From: Sphaerulina vaccinii
Lineage: Eukaryota; Ascomycota; Dothideomycetes; Mycosphaerellales; Mycosphaerellaceae
Reading direction: 5' to 3'
Assembly: GCA_022570795.1 (NCBI GenBank)
Contig: JAKUDP010000010.1
Span: 558,001-622,000 of the forward strand
DNA: 64,000 nucleotides
The notes under the pieces are model-generated. The model had not been told where the DNA came from. It did no database searches and saw only the letters and a program-made list of their open reading frames with translations. Below, in pieces: positions 1 through 11,098 of this stretch (position 1 is its first letter; each line of letters begins with the position of its first letter). The translations under genes were made by a program, and so were the position numbers.

Positions 1-1310
1 GTTTTAGAGGTCCGATTGGTTTCGCTCGTAAGTGGAGCTGACAGCTCACTGGCAGGGGTATGCTGAGCATAGGGCGGACCCTTCAATGGCATAGAAGCAG
101 AAATGACACTGTTCAGCTCATTGGGGTCAGGATAAAGAGTGAACTCTTCCTGCAAGCGAGATTTCCGCTGCTCTCTGAGTTCTCTGATACGTTTTACCGT
201 CTCGTCATCGTCCCCTAAGTCTGCCCAGCTTGACTCTGGTATAGGCGAGGAAGGCCGGTAAGCCATCGTCTCAGACTTCCCGGCAGCCTTTGCGGAAGGA
301 TTGTGTTTCTTCGATTTCTTCTTTTTCTTATGCGCAGGACTGCTAGTACGCAACGAAGACGTCCGCGTCGGTATCGAATCAGAAATTGGACTTGGGCTCT
401 TCAGAGAGGATGCAGATACAGAGAGCTGTTGATCTGACGCTTTGCTTTCACTGCCCACGCTGCGTCCACCATAGGACTTGGTCTGCAGAAGTGGCGGAGA
501 TGTGCCCACTGGCTGATTCTCATTGATGATCTCCTCTGACAAGTATAGCCCGCCCTTGGTAGAGGACGACTGCGCCGGCGCTTTCGCGATGATCTGCTCC
601 GCCAGCGACAAAGGAGCGCCTCCTTCGCTGATTGCTACCGATGTGGGCCGACTCTCCTCCTCCAGCCGCAGCATATCTTGAGAGCTCACTCGCCTCAGTC
701 GACTCTTGCGCGCCGCCCTGCCTCGCTGGTCCTTCAATTCGTCCTCGCCCTTGGACAGACTCCTCCTCACCCAGCTCTCCGAACTCAGCTTGTTCCTCGC
801 ACTACTTGCGCTTGTCGTGGACCCCAGAGAACTCTTGCGCGAATTGGGACGCGGTCGAAACGAGGCGGACGCAGCCGAGTGCTTGCCATCCAACTTTGGC
901 GACTTGAACTGGGAAAGACCGGAAGGAGGCCGTGAGGTGGGCACTGTAGGCGGTAGCGCAGCGTCCGTGACACCATCTACATCATCGAGCTCGAGGCCTG
1001 CGCCATATGTGACGCCAAAACCGGGCGAGGTGACAATGGGCTTGTGTATGGAGGCGGAACTGGCCACGGAGCGGTTGGTAAGGGACTCCGGCAAGGAGTG
1101 TCTGCTGGCCGTCTCTGAGAAGTGGTCGGGAGACTGGATGTCGGGCAGCGGCGTGAGGGTGTCGAGAGAGTCGATGATGGACGAGAGGACGGCTGAACTC
1201 GCAGGCTTACTCTTGATGCGATTTGGACTTCGCGTAGACTTTGGCGATGCCGCTGGTGGTACCACGCTCCAGTGTCCAGATCCCGCGTGGCTACCATTCA
1301 AGACGTCCAT
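1..1310 (-). CDS. Partial Ser/Pro-rich protein of unknown function (C-terminus outside window)
   Basis: An open frame runs from ATG at 1310 leftward without a stop to the window edge, so about 436 N-terminal codons are present and the C-terminus is missing. The protein starts MDVLNGSHAGSG and is rich in Ser, Pro, Arg and Lys, with little predicted fold. Visible features are an early segment SAVLSSIIDSLDTLTPLPD, a basic stretch around KDQRGRAARKSRLRRVSS, a poly-Lys run HKKKKKSKKH that could act as a nuclear localisation signal, and a charged helix VKRIRELREQRKSRLQE near the end of the visible part. Such disordered proteins are common among fungal cell-cycle and polarity regulators, but I do not recognise the family. 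The lack of stops over 1.3 kb and the Ser-rich composition make it a real gene. Confidence 0.75.
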   Translation of the reverse strand, partial: MDVLNGSHAGSGHWSVVPPAASPKSTRSPNRIKSKPASSAVLSSIIDSLDTLTPLPDIQSPDHFSETASRHSLPESLTNRSVASSASIHKPIVTSPGFGVTYGAGLELDDVDGVTDAALPPTVPTSRPPSGLSQFKSPKLDGKHSAASASFRPRPNSRKSSLGSTTSASSARNKLSSESWVRRSLSKGEDELKDQRGRAARKSRLRRVSSQDMLRLEEESRPTSVAISEGGAPLSLAEQIIAKAPAQSSSTKGGLYLSEEIINENQPVGTSPPLLQTKSYGGRSVGSESKASDQQLSVSASSLKSPSPISDSIPTRTSSLRTSSPAHKKKKKSKKHNPSAKAAGKSETMAYRPSSPIPESSWADLGDDDETVKRIRELREQRKSRLQEEFTLYPDPNELNSVISASMPLKGPPYAQHTPASELSAPLTSETNRTSK

Positions 1311-2607
1311 ATCCTATGATTCTTGCCGGCCGAAGCGGCACAAATAGAGTGAGGTACTGTCGAAGCAACTTTGTCGTAGTGTGACCAAGCACTAGTATTT
1401 AATAAGATGTCAAAGTCCAATGGCCTGGCTCCCGTCGGCTTGTACTTTTCGCTGGATATTACTCTGCCTCTGCGGTCCCCTATTAATGTAGCGCCATGTC
1501 CCACACAAACGCGTGCAAACAGTCGTTGCGATAGTGCTCTGCTCTGCTTTGTTGGTCTGGTCCCGAGCAGACCGTTTGGTGGTCGCACACAGCGCGTGGG
1601 CATCCACAATGCGTCCGGGAAACGGAGACGTGAAAAGTGGTTGGTTCTCCTTTGACTTTCTTGTTGATCGTGTGCTCGCGCGAAGGAGTACCTCCTAGTA
1701 CAACTCTCACTCCATTCAGATCAGAGCAGCGGAACCGCCCAAAGACGATTGAACTCAGTCCACGCGCTCGCTAAACTAGAGGCCGACAAGGTTGTTGATC
1801 GGCACAGGGGTGATGCCGGTGCACGAATATCTCTAAAATGTGATTGTGTTGCATGCCACAATCGTGCACTCCGCAGTTGCTCGAGATTTTGCGCAATGAC
1901 CGGTCGGTCTGGTAACTATGGGAAAAGGCATTGCTCTTCTGTTACTGGCTGCGTCTCCGCCCGTTGTCTGCGTATCGCTCGTGCAGTGAAAGCCGCTAGT
2001 ACGAACACAATGCCGAAATTAGTACCAAAAGTACTATGGAGACCTCAATTCGGCGCGGGCTAGCTATGTAGCCTACATCCTTCATATTGATCATACACAG
2101 GTACTGCAAATAATCGGATTCTGCTATTGTGCAGCTCTCAGCGGCAGCAATAGAGACTGCCTAAAGGTAGTAATGTGTTTGCTGTCTCACTCTCATGTCG
2201 CCATCACATCCTTGACCAAGGACTCGGGTCCTTCCAAATCCAATCTTCGTATATGGTATGGTCTCAGCTATGTAAAAGTGCTCCAGCTTCCTCATGTATT
2301 AACTCTGCTCGAACCGCATGCATGGTTCGGCCACACACATATTGCGGGCCTTCCAGAGCTCCGCCGCCATCTCGAGATTCCAGGCAACATCTGATGTGCT
2401 GCTGCGAGACTCTCCCAGTTCGCTTGATCAGGTAGCCTTTTCAGGGCTTCACGAATCGCGCCCTCGAACATCCTCATGTTAAAGGCAAGGTCTGCCAAGC
2501 TCACTCAGAACAGCCAACCTGAAACCAGATTTAGTTTCGGACTATTTCTATCCATTGCCAGGCATCTCCATGTAACCCACGTTTGGTTGATCAGGTTTTG
2601 TATCATT
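1311..2607. other. Intergenic region with a weak coding trace
   Basis: No complete gene is supported. On the minus strand around 2296-2504 there is a short stretch that looks protein-like (FEGAIREALKRLPDQANWES), and after a +1 frame shift a second stretch (SDVAWNLEMAAELWKARN) ends at a TAA near 2300. This could be a decayed gene fragment. The rest holds promoter sequence for the gene ending at the window edge and nothing else I can name. Confidence 0.4.
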
Positions 2608-3462
2608 TCAAACTGATGAGTATGTCAACGCGGAAAACAGGGCTTCCCCTCTTTGCGCTCGCCAGACATTTGTCGATGCCAATAAGTCCTCACAGCCTTG
2701 CAGAAGGTGACCCCAGCGATATATGAAACCGGCCGATATCTCCCAGCTCTGCAATTCTTGCGGCGAGCCCCATACTATCAGTCCACGTCTCTGCCAGCTA
2801 TCTTGAATATAGATCAGCCCTCCTGAGCAGCGCAGATCGTCACATAGAACCTTTGCATCGATTCGTGATTTTGCAATTGCAATCATTATGTTATGTCTCA
2901 TTCGTGCATGCGGAAGAATATCAATTATCGGATCGTGCGATACCTGATGTTGGAGAGTGACAGGGTGCAAAGTCGATCCAGCTGATGAGTCCGCATATTG
3001 AGTAGGAGTCAGTATCAGGCTTGTGCTTTGTATTGCCGATTGACTGATGTCCAGATGACGAGCATTGCTTGAAGCAGCCGCATGGAAGTTGCGGCTGATC
3101 AGGCAAGCAAGCAGATCAAAGCGATGACCCACTGACGACTCTGGCCTGCCATCGCTCTGGCATCGTGGCTGTGCTTGACATGTAGAGTTATCGTGGTAGT
3201 TTGCGTGGATCTTCGCGACAGCTGGTCGCGGCTCAGGGGAATCGCTCGATGTGGCTCGAGACCGGTACTGTTTGGGTGACTCGCCCTCGCGCTGACGTTG
3301 ACGAAATGCTCGCTGATTGACTCGGTTCTGTATTCGTCTCCTCTCGGTCGGATCGTTCTTGCCCTTCCAGTTCTCGTTCGTAATAGTCACTGAGAAGCTC
3401 TTGTCTCGGTCCATGGCCGGAAATGATGTCGAGTGGTTTTTGTACGGGCTACAGGCAGTCAT
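2608..3462 (-). CDS. bZIP transcription factor with DUF3425 domain
   Basis: Single exon, 284 aa, ATG at 3462 (an upstream in-frame TTG is not needed). Residues about 35-60 carry a bZIP basic region, DPTERRRIQNRVNQRAFRQR, with the Asn and Arg spacing that contacts DNA. The leucine zipper is very short or absent, which is usual for the fungal bZIP-DUF3425 proteins. The C-terminal half matches the DUF3425 pattern: WGSPQELQSWEISAGFIYRW followed by LLQGCEDLLASTNVWRAQRG. Expected role is nuclear DNA binding as a transcriptional regulator; the targets are unknown. The gene stands alone, with over 700 bp of intergenic DNA upstream and over 1 kb downstream. Family assignment is confident; function is inference. 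Confidence 0.85.
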   Translation of the reverse strand: MTACSPYKNHSTSFPAMDRDKSFSVTITNENWKGKNDPTERRRIQNRVNQRAFRQRQREGESPKQYRSRATSSDSPEPRPAVAKIHANYHDNSTCQAQPRCQSDGRPESSVGHRFDLLACLISRNFHAAASSNARHLDISQSAIQSTSLILTPTQYADSSAGSTLHPVTLQHQVSHDPIIDILPHARMRHNIMIAIAKSRIDAKVLCDDLRCSGGLIYIQDSWQRRGLIVWGSPQELQSWEISAGFIYRWGHLLQGCEDLLASTNVWRAQRGEALFSALTYSSV

Positions 3463-4184
3463 CTCGCTCAAGTATGATGGCGGACATCCTGGCTCGCTAC
3501 AGCTGTTCTTGATGCTTACAAGATTAGTTTGTCATCTTCCGAGGACGGCAAAGATGCTGAAATCATGGCGTCTTAGTTATCTATCTGTCAGTCGTCATGC
3601 ATGTGGCTTGCACGTAATGCCCAACATGGCCTAGCATATACTTCTTGGAGCGTGTATGTAACTTGTAGAACCACGCTGTACTTGACGCATGAAGTCAGCA
3701 CATGCTAAGTAGCTGCAATCGGCTAGGGAAGGATTCAATAATGGTACTTGGCCTGCAGTGCCATGCAGGGCCCTGTCATGCATCGCTTCAGCCCTACGTA
3801 GAACGAATGGTCAATGCAGGGATGACCTAAGCGGCACTGCCAAAGTGCCAGCCATGACAAGACATCCTCATTTGCTGGCAAGCTCTCTGGGTAGGGTGGT
3901 TGCGATAATGCTCAGATCTTCGATGTCGGAGGCGAGTTGCGGAAGACAGTTTTGTTTCTGCGCAGCACATCCCTTCCTTCTTCTCGGCTGTGTGCTGAAA
4001 CGTGCCCGTTGCATGACTGTCTTGTCTCCTCACCTGAGACACTCCACGTGATGGATAGCGTAGCCGCCTGCTTCGAGCCATCGGTCCTCGCTCAGATGCT
4101 CAGATATCTACTGAATCCTTGACTCGCCGAGAAGAGGGGCACGGAAAGTGCGAAAGAGGCCGGGTGTATAGCTCTGTAGGTGCC
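3463..4184. other. Intergenic region, no gene seen
   Basis: Contains the promoter of the bZIP gene on its left side and the 3' flank of the dUTPase-like gene on its right. Short open frames on both strands have no recognisable protein character. Confidence 0.5.
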
Positions 4185-4752
4185 TCACAGACTCTTCGAG
4201 TCTTGGTAGATGCCGTGATAGCCTTCCTCCACGCTCTCGCTCATCTGATAGCACACCATCTGCGCCAACCTGGCATTGGCATGCAGAGTCATGCCGCAGG
4301 GATGGTTGACTGTCAAAAGACCACCGATAGCACCACGATAGCCGCTATCCATCTTCCAGCATCGTCCTGTATCAGCAAGACACAAGGCCCAGGCTCCACT
4401 CACGTGATGGACTCACCACACCCGTGCTCAGTGAAGCACCAGATCTCCAGATAGAGCTCCTCACGAATATCTGGCCCATGATATCCAGTGGCATCTCAAC
4501 CTCTTCGTTGAATTCGATCAAATAGCTTCCGGTATCGAGATGTACTTGAGCAGGCTTGCTGGCGAACGGTATCGCCTCTGTCGGAGCGAGAGTCCGGTGT
4601 TGGTTGGAGAAGTCCACTGTACCTCCACTGGCCGAGAAGCGAAGGAGACGCTTCAGAGTCAAGTCGACACCACACGGCTGGCATTGCAGAGCATTGTCGC
4701 GCAACCGCGTGACGATTCTCCTAGCGATGACGGTTTTGCCAGGGAGAATCAT
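4185..4752 (-). CDS. dUTPase/dCTP deaminase (Dcd) family protein of prokaryotic type
   Basis: Two exons, 4752-4417 and 4352-4185, joined across a 64-bp GTGAGT intron, give 167 aa. The start MILPGKTVIARRI and the block QPCGVDLTLKRLLRF are typical of the Dcd/archaeal dUTPase family. Further motifs are RSSIWRSGA (phosphate-binding Ser/Arg) and, across the splice junction, GVMDSGYRGAIGG, followed by RLAQMV and a C-terminal GYHGIYQ lid motif. The D-x-G-Y-R-G block resembles dUTPase motif III, whereas dCTP deaminases have a catalytic Glu there. I therefore infer dUTP diphosphatase (dUTP to dUMP plus PPi) rather than deaminase activity. The gene is divergent from the PI-PLC-like gene, 224 bp away. 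The family is mainly archaeal and bacterial, so an ancient horizontal transfer followed by intron gain is plausible. Confidence 0.82.
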
Positions 4753-4976
4753 GGCGATGTCGTGGGTGACTACATGTATGTCTTGGTGAGTGGCTGAAGT
4801 TGAACTTGGCGGTTGTGTTGTGTTGTCATTCTTGGCTGATCGGCGCTTCAGCTCGCTCCACTCTGCGTCTGGCCCTCCATTGACTCTAGATCTTCTCTCC
4901 CTCAGGTACGTATAACTTATAAAAGCACTTCTCAGCCTCTGCTGAAGCTGTGGAGACCAGAGGACTAACAGCAGAC
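4753..4976. promoter_or_regulatory. Divergent promoter region between dUTPase-like and PI-PLC-like genes
   Basis: Only 224 bp separate the two start codons, so both genes must take their core promoters and 5' UTRs from here. A pyrimidine-rich tract lies near 4890-4905. No specific factor site is identified. Confidence 0.45.
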
Positions 4977-6470
4977 ATGTCAGGTCCCATCACGATTCGA
5001 AATCTGACAGCCCAGCCGCTCACGATCAAGCTGGTCGAGCGATACGAAAACCCCGCCAGGCGCAAGTCGAGTGCTGGACTGGATGCCTTCTCCAAGAACT
5101 TCACGACTCTGATGAGCAATGTCACGGGCAGTGGGAACAACGGGCCATCGAAACAGGAGTTGGGAGACAAGTCGGAAAGCTTTGCACACCAGGATGTGGA
5201 CATTCGTGTGGAGCCATTCACCACATTGAAGACAGACGTCAATCTTACAGAGCGCGATGCCAACGACATCTTACGTGTGACACTGGAAGGAGATGGAGGT
5301 GGCAAGTGGCGAATCGACCTGCCGACCAGGACCACAATGGCAGAGAATCTCACGCCTCTCACGCCAGATCCAAAGCACGAGTACAGAGCCATATATCTGC
5401 AACAGACGGCCTTTGTAGCGATCATAGAAGACTACAACCCAAGAGCCTGGATGAAAGAGTTCAGCGACGACAGCCACCTCTCAGCACTTTCGATTCCAGG
5501 AACCCACAACTCTTCAACTTATCACAAAGCCCTGCCTTCCGTGCGCTGTCAAGCCGTCTCTCCTCGCGAGCAGCTTGAAAATGGCGTTCGCTTCTTTGAC
5601 ATTCGCGTTCAACCCCAGAACCCAAGCGATGCGAAGAACGACGAGCTCAACCTCGTTCATGGTGTCTTCCCAGTCAGCTTGACAGGTCCTAAGAAGTTCC
5701 GAGATCTTCTCAATCAAGTCCGAGAGTTCCTCAAAGAGAATCCTTCCGAGACTGTAATCTTCTCCCTGAAACGCGAAGGTGCTGGCGATGCAACAGATCA
5801 GCAACTTTCACAAATCCTACGCGATCATTATGTTGGTGGTGCGCAGTCCGAAGCAGTGAACAATTGGTACACTGAACCCCGTGTACCTAAGCTAGGTGAA
5901 GTTCGAGGCAAGATCATCATTATGCGACGTTTCGCTCTATCTGAAAGGATCGTGTCTGAATGGCAGGGTCGAGGCTGGGGACTGAATGCTGAGAATTGGG
6001 CTTACAACACTCCCGATTGCACTTACGGAGATGTCCGAGTGCAAGACTTCTGTGAAGTGCTCGAGACTGAAAACATTGATAAGAAGATTGGGTTGTGTTG
6101 CGATCACTTCGAGCGCGCAGCATGTGTGGTTTGTCCCGTACCCGGTGTAACGACCGATGCTGTCAATCCTGTACCGGCTGGACCTTTATATGTCAACTTC
6201 TTGAGCGCGAGTAACTTTTGGAAAGTGGGATGTTGGCCGGATAAGATTGCTGCGAAGTTGAATCCTGCTGTTACGTCTTTTTTGATGGAGAGACATGACA
6301 TTGGAGATAAAGGAGTGGATGGTGCGGGTGAGAAAGTGGAAGGTGATGGAGGCTGTGGCATTGTTGTGTGCGACTGGGTAGGGAAGGACGGTGATTGGGA
6401 TCTCATCAGAGCTATCATCACGATGAACAGTAAGCTTTTGAAGCAGCAAAGGGGCATCGGGTGGAAGTAG
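4977..6470 (+). CDS. PI-PLC X-domain-like phosphodiesterase
   Basis: Single exon, 497 aa. ATG at 4977 (MSGPITIRN) is chosen over an in-frame GTG 27 bp upstream. Residues 1-145 form an N-terminal domain of a type often seen in fungal relatives. From about residue 170 comes the PLC-like catalytic core: LSALSIPGTHNSS with catalytic His177, then REQLENGVRFFDIRVQ, NLVHGVF with the second His at 228, and FLKENPSETVIFSLKRE. These match the calcium-independent PI-PLC X family (TIM-barrel phosphodiesterases). There is no clear signal peptide, so a cytosolic enzyme acting on a phosphoinositide or related phosphodiester is likely; the substrate is inferred from the family only. Several Cys pairs lie in the C-terminal third (GLCCDHFERAACVVC). 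Confidence 0.88.
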   Translation: MSGPITIRNLTAQPLTIKLVERYENPARRKSSAGLDAFSKNFTTLMSNVTGSGNNGPSKQELGDKSESFAHQDVDIRVEPFTTLKTDVNLTERDANDILRVTLEGDGGGKWRIDLPTRTTMAENLTPLTPDPKHEYRAIYLQQTAFVAIIEDYNPRAWMKEFSDDSHLSALSIPGTHNSSTYHKALPSVRCQAVSPREQLENGVRFFDIRVQPQNPSDAKNDELNLVHGVFPVSLTGPKKFRDLLNQVREFLKENPSETVIFSLKREGAGDATDQQLSQILRDHYVGGAQSEAVNNWYTEPRVPKLGEVRGKIIIMRRFALSERIVSEWQGRGWGLNAENWAYNTPDCTYGDVRVQDFCEVLETENIDKKIGLCCDHFERAACVVCPVPGVTTDAVNPVPAGPLYVNFLSASNFWKVGCWPDKIAAKLNPAVTSFLMERHDIGDKGVDGAGEKVEGDGGCGIVVCDWVGKDGDWDLIRAIITMNSKLLKQQRGIGWK

Positions 6471-6656
6471 TGCTTCCTGCCCACGAATTCATAACGACAG
6501 TGCGGAATGCGATACAGGCATGATTTTGCTGGTTTGGAAGAGGACCTACCTCTTGAACACTTTAGCCTCTTTGCATTACACGATGTGCTTTCACCGGGCT
6601 GAGAGAGGCATCGAATTACACTGATACTGCTAGACTCTGCTCTCCCCACCTCCACA

Positions 6657-8473
6657 TTACTCGGAAGTAACCTGATCCTGTATCCTCTGCAGCAGCGGCT
6701 GAGACTCCCCATCCTCTCCATCCGGCTTCGGATATGGCAACCACCTAAACTCGCCCTTATTGACCTTCCCAACTCTCCAACTACCCGCATCCTTAGCATC
6801 TTCAAAGAACTCCTGATTCTCCTCAAAGCTCCTCCCCCCGGTCTCAGGCGAGTAAAGATAAGTCCAAACACCAGCGAACAAATTCGTCGCAGCAAAGACC
6901 AAATAGATGTAGAAGTACAAGTTATTGAACAGGATGGGAGTAAGCAACGTAATAGCGAAGTTGGCCAGACCCCAGATAATGACTGAAATGGCTGTACCAT
7001 GCGCCCTCGCAGCCGTAGGGTAGATTTCAGTCGGAATAAGCCATACTGGTGTAAGCCAGCCAATGCCAAAAGCTCCAGTAGCGACGAAGAGCGCGACGAT
7101 TCCTGGTATCGCGACAGCGTTGACGTGGATGTTCAAATCTTCGTGGTAACGCGAGAGTCCGCCAAAGACTGCCAAGAGCAGGAAACATGTCGTAAGAGTG
7201 CCAGAACCGTAGAGCATGATTGTGCGACGACCCAGAGCGTCGATTAGGATCCATGCAAAGGTCATGAGGATGAAGTAGCTGACGAAGTTCGCCATTGTGA
7301 GATATTCCGAAAGTCTGACGCCGTAGCCGAGTTGCTCGAAGATCTGAGGACCATAAACCGATACCGCGCCATAGCCGGTCAGTGCTTGGTTGATTTGTCC
7401 CATGATGGTGAGCATCGTTGGGTGGAATTGTGTATGGCCGGGTGTCAACATCTCCTTGTAGCCGGGTTCTTCGTCACTTTCTTCCTCGGAGGCTTTGACG
7501 AGCTCGTCGCATTTGGCTTTGCCATCTTCTTCGCCCATGATCTGCTTTAAAGCTTCGGTGGCGTCTTCTTTTCTGTCGTTGTGTACTAGCCATCTAGGAC
7601 TTTCGGGAAGCCAGTAGATGAATGCGAATAGAGAGAGCGGGTACACTTGCATAGCCTAAGCAAATATGTTAGATTGCTGCTGAGGGAGCTGATGTTAGGT
7701 CTACTGACGATGATTGGTATTCTCCATGCCCACTCGTTATACTTGCCGAGATGAACTGTGAGTGCGAGATTGATAGCAAATGCCTATTTCGACGACCGTA
7801 AGTAGTGCTTGCGTATGCCTTGAAGTCAGTGGGATGACTTACCATATTCAATCCAAAGATATTAGCCTGGAACTCCTGAGCCAAAGCCTTTCCTCGACTA
7901 TCATCAGAACTCAACTCCGAGCTGTAGACCGGCACTACAGAGTCAACACCTCCGACACCCAAGCCCATGATGATACGTCCAAGATACATAACGATCAGCG
8001 GAGCTGTGCTTGCTTCTTCAAACCCAAGTCCAGCAACGAACATGACGAGGTTGCCCAGAGAGGCAAGAGCAAGAGATGCGAACAGTCCTGGCTTTCTTCC
8101 GTACTTATTGGCGAACCAGCTCAAAATGACAGCTCCAACGGCACAGCCTAGGTAGTAGACACTGACGATAACACCGACTTGTGGATCTTCTTCTTTGATG
8201 CCCATTGTTGAAAGATAGTCCTTGTTCGTGTTGATAAGGGACATCATTCCCTGGTCGTATCCTGATCGGATATGTCAGCGTGGAATGGTTCGAAATGTTG
8301 GGAGAGACTTACCATAAAGGGCAATTGCGGTTGACGAGAACGCCACGACCTATATTCAGAGTGACAGTAAGCAAACATCACAGCATGCAGTCTTTAGACA
8401 AGCTGCTTAGAGAAGAGAATTGTAGGGAAGAAGATCTAACCTGGTTCTTCTTGTCACTCAAGAAGGACGCCAT
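6657..8473 (-). CDS. MFS sugar transporter (sugar porter family)
   Basis: Five exons: 8473-8441, 8349-8313, 8261-7843, 7783-7709 and 7655-6657, total 520 aa; every junction keeps phase. The first exon encodes only MASFLSDKKNQ. Family marks: YGYDQGMMS in the first membrane segment, NKYGRKPGL in the loop between TM2 and TM3, GRIIMGLGVGGVDSVVPVYS, the PESPRWL signature at the start of the last exon, and SPETGGRSFEE near the C-terminus. Twelve membrane segments are expected. Acts as a proton symporter or facilitator for sugars at the plasma membrane; the substrate is not predictable. One donor is the less common GTCAGT (after 7709). Tail to tail with the PI-PLC-like gene. Confidence 0.9.
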
Positions 8474-8798
8474 GATGGTGGAACCGGCGTTTTGCCGATT
8501 AGTGTGTCTTGTATGTTGTACAAGATCTGTTTCTCTGCGGCTTCGTCCAACTGAAAACAACGGTTCAAAGATGAAGCAGATATTGGTGAGAAGAAAAGCT
8601 GCTCGAAAGTGGAGATGGGCGTCGACCGAACATGACGTACAAAAGCCAATCTTCAACATGTGGTCTGCTAGTCTGTTTCTGGACGCATATATGAATCTGG
8701 TGTCACTCGATGCTGCCGTGGAGTGCATTAGCGACGAGAAAGGTGATCTGATCATGATCTATCAGTATCTTTATTCTTGGTTCTAGATCGCGCCTGGA
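8474..8798. other. Short intergenic region
   Basis: 325 bp between the start of the sugar transporter and the stop of the IML2-like gene, both on the minus strand. It should hold the transporter's promoter. No other feature seen. Confidence 0.4.
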
Positions 8799-11098
8799 TC
8801 AACTTATGCCAGTCTGTGTCAAGGTCTGTCGAGCAGTTGTCAACTTCAAGCCAATTCGCGCATCGAGTTCAAAGGTGCCCCATTTCTCTACGACGGCAAG
8901 CTCATCACTACAAAGCTTCAGCTTCGCGCGATCGCCATCTTGACCACCTGCTTCGTTCCAAAGGCAGACACAGAGCTCATAGTGGGCTACTGGTAGAGGC
9001 CAGTTGTCGGCATGGTCGCAGGCTGTAATCTGGTGCTGTTCATAGCAAAAGACATGTTCAGCCAGCATCGTCTTTGCCTGATCAGTCTGTCCGAGGTTCC
9101 GTAGTACTGTCGATTGTAGTACCGCAACAATAGCTTTCTCGTCAATGGCTTCGCTCGGCCAAGTGGGTTGATTATACGACCACGAGAGTCTGGCCGTGGA
9201 CTCTTCCAGGTGAGGTTTTGACATGCGTCTATAGCCTGACCAGAAGTAAATCATCTCTTCGATTGGTGAAATGCCAATTGCATCGACAAGATCACAGCCA
9301 CGTGTGCTGGCTCGCTGTTGCCATTTCGCTAGCTTGCGCGTGATGTACACATCTAATGGCAGCTGGCGTGCCATGAATTTCTTCTTGCCTGTGTTCGCCG
9401 CAACTTGAGTCAGAAGATGCTTCGCCTTCTCTCGATACGTCTCAGCAAGTTTTGGGTCGTGATGTTGATGCTCGCGGTACAGCTCGACATAGCAGGATCC
9501 AGCGATATAGTAATATAGTCCATGGCTCCAGTTGTTGACTTCGATGCATTTTAGAAATGAGGCAGCGCACTTCTCATATCGGTGTAAGAACATGTTTGCC
9601 ATACTGACTTCGAATACACGCAAGGCCTCCATTTGTTTCATCGCTGAGGTCGTCTTCTCACGCGTCAGAATGTCGATAGAAAGCTCGAGATTACGATCAA
9701 CGCCGTGCATTCGTGACTCCTCGAGGATCCACATGACCGATCGCGGGTAGAGTTGTCTCATCTCTGATAGTAAACTCTCTAGTCTCTCCTTCGGGTATGC
9801 TTCTGTCCTATGTATATCACAGAGCGCAATCGCAGCGTTATGAAATGGAAGTAGACAGAGTCCAGCCATGCCACCGTTAATGTTCTCTTTGAAGGCTGTC
9901 GCTCGCCAGAGTAGTCTCATACCACTCTCGCGATCTCCACGAAATGAGAAAATGGAAAGAATCTTGCCAAAAGCCGGAGGTATCATCGACAGGAGGAGTT
10001 GCAGTAGTCCGAAGCACATTGCAGCACCGGAGTGGATGAAGTGATCGATTGGATCATCCGTGATGGCTCGAAAGTCCAGCTCATCGTTGGACACTGGCTG
10101 GGATTGTTTCGTGGTATCAGGCGTGTTGTTGTCGTCGTCTTTATTGGCTGCTGCCAAGTCGTTCTGATTCGCTCGTTCCTCAATGCTCTTTAGTGATTCC
10201 TGAAGCCTAAGCCCGCTCATTTCCGGATACTCGAGATGGCCCTGGTACTCGAGTGGTGTCGGCTGCTCAGATACATTATCTGGAGCATCCTTGAACTCGT
10301 CCTCATCTTCCTGCTTCTCTATAGGAGTCATGACTCCAGATGTATTGGCCGGGCTGTCTTCCCGCGATGTAGCAGTCTCTTTTGTGCTCGTGGCACCCAG
10401 CGACGAGGTAGAGCTAGAGTGGTGCTTTTCCAGATACCTAGTCTCAGCATCGATGATCTCTTGTAGCGTCCCGAACGCCTTCCTCAACTTATAGAAGCCT
10501 CTCAACGATTCGGTCAGGCTCTCATTGAGTACTGCTACAACAGCAGCCATCAACTGCGTCTCAGCATGGCAAAGAGCATACTCTGACCCTCTTGGATAGA
10601 TCTTGCTCTCGTGTGCTGTTGATGCATCCCTCAACGCGCGCCTCTGATGTTCGCTGGCTGATTCTTCGGCATCTGCTAAGCGTAAAGCCTATGGAGTGGT
10701 TTACTGTGGTCAGTGGATGTCTCCAGTACTAGGATTCTCGTCTTCAGTACCGCTTGTGCCATGATGTCCTTCTCGAAGCCCAATGTCGCTCGTAAGAACA
10801 AGGTAAGAGCAGTGCCCAGCTTATGAAAAGGCGAAGTTCCTTTCGATAGCTCTGCTTCAGCTTTTTCGACATCTATCTTGCCGTAAGTGGACGTCTTCGC
10901 TCAGCATTGAGATGAGTCGGCATACCATCATTGAGGATGAGTGTAGCATGGCTCATGGCATCCGCCACTACATCGCGTCAGTTGCCATTGCACCATCCTG
11001 CTATATTGAGTCTCACACGCATGAGGCTCATCGAGTGCAGTCAGGCTTCTGCTCGAGTGCACACTCGGCTTGGCCGCACGAAGCCATTTCATGGCCAT
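8799..11098 (-). CDS. IML2: IML2/TTC39-family protein
   Basis: Four exons: 11098-11017, 10967-10926, 10872-10751 and 10688-8799, giving 711 aa. Joining them yields a typical start for the family: MAMKWLRAAKPSVHSSRSLT, then LADAMSHATLILNDD, then EAELSKGTSPFHKLG and ATLGFEKDIMAQA, followed by ALRLADAEESAS. The large last exon has the conserved YALCHAETQLMAAVVAVLNE and ESLTESLRGFYKLRKAF, an acidic insert (about residues 215-300 of the protein), and TPR-like helices to the end. In yeast Iml2 works in inclusion-body clearance with lipid droplets; human TTC39 proteins are related. The start at 11098 sits 242 bp from the divergent tyrosyl-tRNA synthetase gene. The third intron uses an atypical GTACTG donor but restores the family sequence exactly. 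Confidence 0.9.

Noticed and set aside
706..1347. 213-codon plus-strand open frame
   Set aside because: Lies antisense to the longer Ser-rich coding frame on the minus strand and mirrors its codon pattern.
6104..7069. 321-codon minus-strand open frame
   Set aside because: Overlaps both the PI-PLC-like gene (antisense) and the last exon of the sugar transporter in another frame; Arg/Ser/Leu-rich shadow without motifs.
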